A stretch of DNA of 64,000 nt from Bacteroidales bacterium (GTDB lineage Bacteria > Bacteroidota > Bacteroidia > Bacteroidales > VadinHA17): assembly GCA_029974835.1 (NCBI GenBank), contig JARKQN010000110.1, positions 17,187-81,186 of the forward strand. The letters are read 5' to 3'. Shown here piece after piece: positions 62,936 through 64,000 of this stretch. A program made the translations under genes and the position numbers. The notes under the pieces were generated by a model, which saw only the letters and a list, made by a program, of their open reading frames with translations, did not search any database and was not told the DNA's origin. The stretch's first letter is position 1, and each line of letters begins with the position of its first letter.

Positions 62936-64000
62936 AATATTCCCTTGGTGCTTGGTATAATTCCGGTTCCGGTATGCCTTACAGCCATTCCGAGAGCTTT
63001 TGCGAATGCCTTGAAAACCGCTTCTGCCTTATGGTGTTCGTTTTCGCCTGCGGCCCTGATATGTATGTTACAGGCAGCGTTATCGGAGAGGGTTTTAAAG
63101 AAATGGTAAAACATCTCGGACGGCATTTCGCCAATTTTCTCCCTTTTGAATTTCACTTTCCAGACCAGCCATGGTCTGCCTCCAAGGTCGACGGATGCGG
63201 CTGCGTTTGCATCGTCCATCGGGAGGGTAAAACCGAAGCGGCCAATTCCCTTTCTTTTGCCAAGGGCCCTGTTGATGGCTCTTCCGAGGGCGATGGCCGT
63301 ATCTTCTATTGTGTGGTGTTCATCTGTTTCAAGATCTCCTGAAGCTTCGACTGACAGGTCAATTCCACTATGCCTTGCAAGGTGAACAAGCATGTGGTTA
63401 AAAAAGCCTATTCCCGTCTCTATGCGGCTGTCACCTTTCCCGTCAAGATTAACTGTTACCTTGATTCTTGTTTCCCCGGTAATATATTCTTCGGTTGCCT
63501 TGCGGTTCAGGCCTGTGAGATATCTGTAAATCTCATTCCAGTCGGTTGTACATAATGAGGCATAGTCGTCGTGGCCGGCAGTAATCAGGATGGCCCTGCA
63601 GCCCAGGTTTCTGGCCAGTTCCGCATCGGTTTTCCTGTCGCCTATTACATACGACGATTCCATATCCACGCCTTCAGCCAGGTATTTTGTCAGCATCGCC
63701 GTGCCGGGTTTCCGTGTCGGGGCATTCTCGTGAGGGAAGCTTCTGTCGATAAAAACCTTCGCAAATCTTACTCCCTCTCCTTCGAGGATTGAAAGCATTT
63801 TATTGTGAACGGGGAGGAACGCTGATTCGGGAAACGAATCTGTGCCTAACCCGTCCTGGTTGGTGACCATAACAAGTTCAAAGTCGGTTTGGGATGCTAT
63901 TCCGGCCAGTGCCGTTATTGCCCCGGGTAGGAATTCCATCTTCTCAAAGCTGTCAACCTGCTCGTCGGGAGGTTCTTTGAGAATAGTGCCGTCGCGGTCG
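62932..64000 (-). CDS. hisB: Bifunctional histidinol-phosphatase / imidazoleglycerol-phosphate dehydratase, N-terminus cut by window edge
   Basis: The frame is open through the right edge: residues DRDGTILKEPPDEQVDSFEK precede the Met at 63939, so only about the first ten codons are missing. The N-terminal HAD phosphatase has DRDGT, VTNQDGLGT and SYVIGDRKTDAE. It lacks the zinc-binding Cys/His loop of E. coli HisB: the region reads DRSFPHENAPTRKP. The dehydratase half has GIGFFNHML, DEHHTIEDT, GRFGFTLPMDDANA and NEHHKAEAVFKAF (metal-binding His clusters). The upstream his genes lie outside the window. Confidence 0.93.
   Translation of the reverse strand, partial: DRDGTILKEPPDEQVDSFEKMEFLPGAITALAGIASQTDFELVMVTNQDGLGTDSFPESAFLPVHNKMLSILEGEGVRFAKVFIDRSFPHENAPTRKPGTAMLTKYLAEGVDMESSYVIGDRKTDAELARNLGCRAILITAGHDDYASLCTTDWNEIYRYLTGLNRKATEEYITGETRIKVTVNLDGKGDSRIETGIGFFNHMLVHLARHSGIDLSVEASGDLETDEHHTIEDTAIALGRAINRALGKRKGIGRFGFTLPMDDANAAASVDLGGRPWLVWKVKFKREKIGEMPSEMFYHFFKTLSDNAACNIHIRAAGENEHHKAEAVFKAFAKALGMAVRHTGTGIIPSTKGIL

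Noticed and set aside
1-64000. tRNA, rRNA, CRISPR array or insertion sequence
   Set aside because: None seen: no regularly spaced repeats, transposase motifs or cloverleaf-like gaps were recognised by eye; a tRNAscan or CRISPR search was not possible.

Overview
The window looks like a chromosomal segment of an anaerobic, fermentative member of the Bacteroidota (Bacteroidales-like, probably uncultured). The evidence is the Bacteroidota promoter pattern (TTTG, about 19 bp, TAnnTTTG) in many intergenic gaps, the gene order nusB / DUF1573 / yajC / YbbR-like / coaE, a DUF5606 protein, a fused DAHP synthase-chorismate mutase, many Tat or lipoprotein signals on sugar-active enzymes, and an operon for an NADH-linked [FeFe]-hydrogenase. 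I see no rRNA or tRNA genes, transposases, phage genes or CRISPR arrays.

Layout. 1-13.4 kb holds housekeeping genes (nusB cluster, DnaJ-like protein, pyruvoyl arginine decarboxylase plus agmatinase, mazG, SAM hydroxide adenosyltransferase, phoH, purC, a LysM/PBP protein, and an ECF sigma factor with two small membrane partners). 13.4-17.5 kb holds a large TPR protein and a YgiQ radical-SAM protein. 17.6-22.1 kb is a four-gene electron-bifurcating hydrogenase operon preceded by a Rex-like operator. 22.3-29.6 kb holds an M14 peptidase, a PPP phosphatase coupled to a four-PAS histidine kinase, and a DUF6340 lipoprotein. 29.6-33.4 kb is a trio of Tat-exported sugar-modifying enzymes. 34.7-54.4 kb is a carbohydrate-degradation region (FAD oxidoreductase, PHP-glycosidase fusion, heparinase II/III-like lyase, six-hairpin glycosidase, GH16, outer-membrane beta-barrel receptor, GH31, Gfo/Idh oxidoreductase, DUF6807, NIPSNAP) without a SusC/SusD pair. 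54.5-64 kb holds amino-acid biosynthesis on the minus strand: trpB2, the Phe/Tyr operon, and the distal part of the his operon running off the right edge.

The most striking signals are two leader-peptide attenuators. A short ORF with three tandem Trp codons and a terminator precedes the solitary trpB2. A 20-residue ORF with seven Phe and four Tyr codons precedes the Phe/Tyr operon. In both, a segment at or just after the leader stop codon can pair with part of the terminator hairpin, as expected for ribosome-stalling attenuation. Other notable points are a cysteine-free NuoE-like subunit in the hydrogenase operon, a fusion of a PHP domain to a clan-A-like glycosidase barrel, a DUF6263 gene interrupted by one in-frame TAA, and a LacI-type palindrome between divergent GH31 and oxidoreductase genes.

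Start codons were revised where the longest possible ORF began upstream of a more plausible ATG (DUF1573, SAM adenosyltransferase, phoH, LysM protein, sigma factor, hydA, M14 peptidase, heparinase-like, six-hairpin glycosidase, NIPSNAP, aminotransferase).
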